Of a stretch of DNA of 64,000 nt, positions 62,247-64,000 are shown piece by piece. The translations under genes and the position numbers were made by a program. How positions within the stretch are numbered: position 1 is the stretch's first letter; every line of letters begins with the position of its first letter. The notes under the pieces are model-generated. The model saw only the letters and a program-made list of their open reading frames with translations. It was not told where the DNA came from and searched no databases. Source of the DNA: Candidatus Altimarinota bacterium (GTDB lineage Bacteria; Patescibacteriota; Gracilibacteria; Absconditabacterales; Absconditicoccaceae); assembly GCA_027046965.1 (NCBI GenBank), contig JALTWR010000008.1, forward strand, positions 62,001-126,000, read 5' to 3'.

Positions 62247-62247
62247 G

Positions 62248-63300
62248 ATGCTCGTTTTGGTAGATAAGGATATTAAAAAATTGCTTTCTCAAAAAGCTTT
62301 GAGATCCCTTAGTAGGTCATCGTTGGATGCATTTGTACAACCAGCCAGCTTGGACTTACCTGTTGGTAAAGAAATTTTTTTGGTGGACCAGAAGTTTTTA
62401 CCCCTATGATGATCTGTAGAAAAGCATCTGTTAAGACATCAAGTAAAGAAAGTTAGGCTTCGCAGATGAGAGAAATATACTTTATTTAAAGGGCAAACTT
62501 ATCTGATTCCTGTTTTAGATATATCTTTGCCAGAAGGTATTGAATGAAGACTTTCTCCCAAAAGTAGTATAGGAAGGATAGACTTACTCGTTAGAGGAGT
62601 CTTTGATAATGTGGCAATGTATGATATCATCCCTACTTGAAGCAAATGAAGGTTGCGACTTGAGGTTACTCCTCAATCTTTTAATGTGGATATTAGTCCA
62701 GGGGTATCTCTTTCTCAGCTTATGTTTTTGGCTGGACAAAAAAGAGGGGAAATAAAGGTAGAGGAGCTCAAGGAGCAAATACTGCTGTCCTCAAATCACT
62801 CTATGATGGTTGATGGTAAATTAGTTTTTACTATTGATTTGGAGTGAGAAGTTGTATGATACAAGGCTATAAGCACCTCCAAAGTTATAGATTTAACTAA
62901 GACTTCGTTTTACAATCCGGAAGACTTTTTTAAGCCAGTTAAGCTAGATCCTTGTAAAGCATTTAAAAGGCTTACTTTGAGGGCTGGAGACTTTTATATT
63001 TTTGCTACTAAAGAAATAATTAATGTGCCTTTAAATATTGCCTTGGAATGGCAGCCTTTTTCTCATTTGTTGGGAGAATTAAGAGTTCATTATGCATGAT
63101 TTTTTGATCCAGGATTTAGAGCAAAGGGAGTTATGGAAGTGCGTGCTCGGGAAAACATTAAACTTTATGATGGGCAACCTATTGGAATGTTTGAAATATA
63201 TTTTACCAAATGAGCTCCGGCTACGCCGTATTGAAGTGCTGGTAATAATTATCAGGGACAAAAATGACCTAGATTAGCAAAATTCTTTAAAGAAAACTAA
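62248..63300 (+). CDS. dcd: dCTP deaminase, long two-domain form
   Basis: 350 residues, twice the length of the common trimeric dCTP deaminase, as in the long DCD subfamily. N-half: LDAFVQPASLDLPVG near 30 and the RLSPKSSIGRIDLLVRGVFD segment near 98-112. C-half: ELRVHYAGFFDPGFRAKGVMEVRA near 280 and DGQPIGMFEIYF. It converts dCTP to dUTP, feeding ThyX. CGA at residue 137 (GRL-x-LEVTP) and CGG near residue 302 would be Trp. Two tandem TGA-TGA in the N-half. Confidence 0.9.
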
Positions 63301-63306
63301 ATAGTT

Positions 63307-63334
63307 TTGCAAAAAACCAGTTTTTAAGTATAGT
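63307..63334 (+). promoter_or_regulatory. Predicted promoter of the RelA/SpoT gene
   Basis: TTGCAA (63307-63312), 16-base spacer, TATAGT (63329-63334), 30 bases before the ATG at 63364. Confidence 0.55.
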
Positions 63335-63363
63335 TTTTAGTGTCTACTTTTTAAACAAGCTCG

Positions 63364-64000
63364 ATGCTCAAAGCGTTAGATAAGTTTTTTGATTATAAAC
63401 CGGTTTTGTCTATTGAGGAGTTAGAAAGGACAGATTTCAAGAATCTTTTGGAAACTGCAAAAACCTATCTTTCTGAAGATGAAGTTGCAAAAGTAAAGCA
63501 AGCCTATGAATTTGCTAAGCAAGCTCATGGAGATGATAAGAGGCTTTCAGGTGAGCCTTATTTGGTTCATCCTGTTAAAGTTGCTAATTTTTTAATGGTT
63601 TTGAAGCCAGATATTGAAACTATAATTACAGCTCTTTTGCATGATGTGATAGAAGATACGCCTTATACTTATGAAGATATTCAGGTCCGTTTTTGAAAAA
63701 AAGTAGCGGATATGTGTAGTGGTTTGGAAAAAGTATCTAAAGTTAGATACAAAGATCTGCCCAAGGATAAGGCAGGAGAAGCTAGACACTTGGAAACTCT
63801 AAAAAAGACCTTTTTGGCAATGGGTAGAGATTTGAGAGTAATATTTATAAAGCTAGCAGACCGTGTACATAATATTCAAACTTTACATTTTCATCCCAAA
63901 GAAGAAAAAAGGAAAAGAATAGCTCTCGAGACAATGAAAATTTATGTCCCTATTGCTCAAAGACTTTGATTAAGTTATTTTCAAACATTATTGGAAAATG
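63364..64000 (+). CDS. spoT: RelA/SpoT-family (p)ppGpp enzyme, 5' part
   Basis: The first 212 residues contain the HD hydrolase domain: HPVKVANFL (His), ITALLHDVIEDTPYTYEDI (HD pair), and FIKLADRVHNIQTLHFHPKEEKRKRIALETM (the conserved helix with NIQTL). This hydrolase half is complete in its metal ligands (H, HD, D), so a SpoT or bifunctional Rel type is more likely than a synthetase-only RelA. The gene continues past the window. One TGA at 63694 is Gly. Confidence 0.9.

Overview
The window is a gene-dense, AT-rich bacterial chromosome segment from a member of the candidate phyla radiation, most likely Absconditabacteria (SR1) or a close relative of Gracilibacteria. It does not use the standard genetic code. 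UGA is read as glycine throughout: in-frame TGA falls at invariant glycines of SecY, RpoB/RpoC, DnaX, TrpRS, RNase III and most ribosomal proteins, and genes end only at TAA or TAG. CGA and CGG also fall where relatives carry tryptophan (RpoB, AspRS twice, leucyl aminopeptidase, a TagA-type glycosyltransferase), while CGT and CGC remain arginine. I therefore read the window as UGA=Gly and CGA/CGG=Trp. Under the standard code almost every gene looks broken; under this code nearly all are intact.

Layout. 1-2673: end of an RNase J gene, then two cell-surface genes. 2742-5385: glmS, and a convergent membrane protein gene. 5561-6135: seven tRNAs. 6255-17946: tuf followed by the S10-spc ribosomal operon from rpsJ to secY, without rpmD. 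18113-21095: dnaX, an unknown helical protein, a Nudix hydrolase. 21073-23329 (minus): a Xer-type recombinase and an acidic membrane protein. 23475-30244: FemAB-like transferase, leucyl aminopeptidase, TsaB-like protein (minus), NAD kinase, a GGDEF protein, trpS, ruvA. 30216-32559 (minus): an O-antigen-ligase-like protein and a stand-alone PHP domain. 32979-36524 (minus): ribonucleotide reductase nrdB-nrdA. 36720-45742: MraY/WecA-like transferase, Rad50/SbcC-like ATPase, phosphate transporter (minus), two small unknowns, aspS and a small basic protein (both minus), tagA-like transferase. 45785-57743: L10 leader, rplJ-rplL-rpsB-(membrane protein)-tsf-rpsF-ssb-rpsR-rpmH, then rpoB-rpoC. 57825-59174 (minus): a two-domain ThyX. 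59353-64000: rpmA-rpmF-nusB-rnc-secF-dcd and the start of a RelA/SpoT gene.

Most of the window is core information processing plus deoxynucleotide supply: a ribonucleotide reductase with class Ic-like residues, dCTP deaminase and a tandem ThyX together give a route to dTTP. Envelope genes (glmS, MraY/WecA-like, TagA-like, O-antigen-ligase-like, FemAB-like, the Ig/Fn3 surface protein) suggest a polysaccharide-decorated cell with protein adhesins, as expected of an epibiont. Starts rarely have a Shine-Dalgarno sequence; instead ATG follows a short A/T-rich leader. Sigma70-like promoters are visible, most with a TTGAAA/TTGCAA -35 box and a 16-base spacer. Convergent genes often overlap at their ends.

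The points most worth a second look are the double codon reassignment and its uneven use, the Phe-for-Tyr R2 subunit, the tandem ThyX whose two halves have lost complementary motifs, the PHP-only DnaE-like protein, and the attenuator-type L10 leader.
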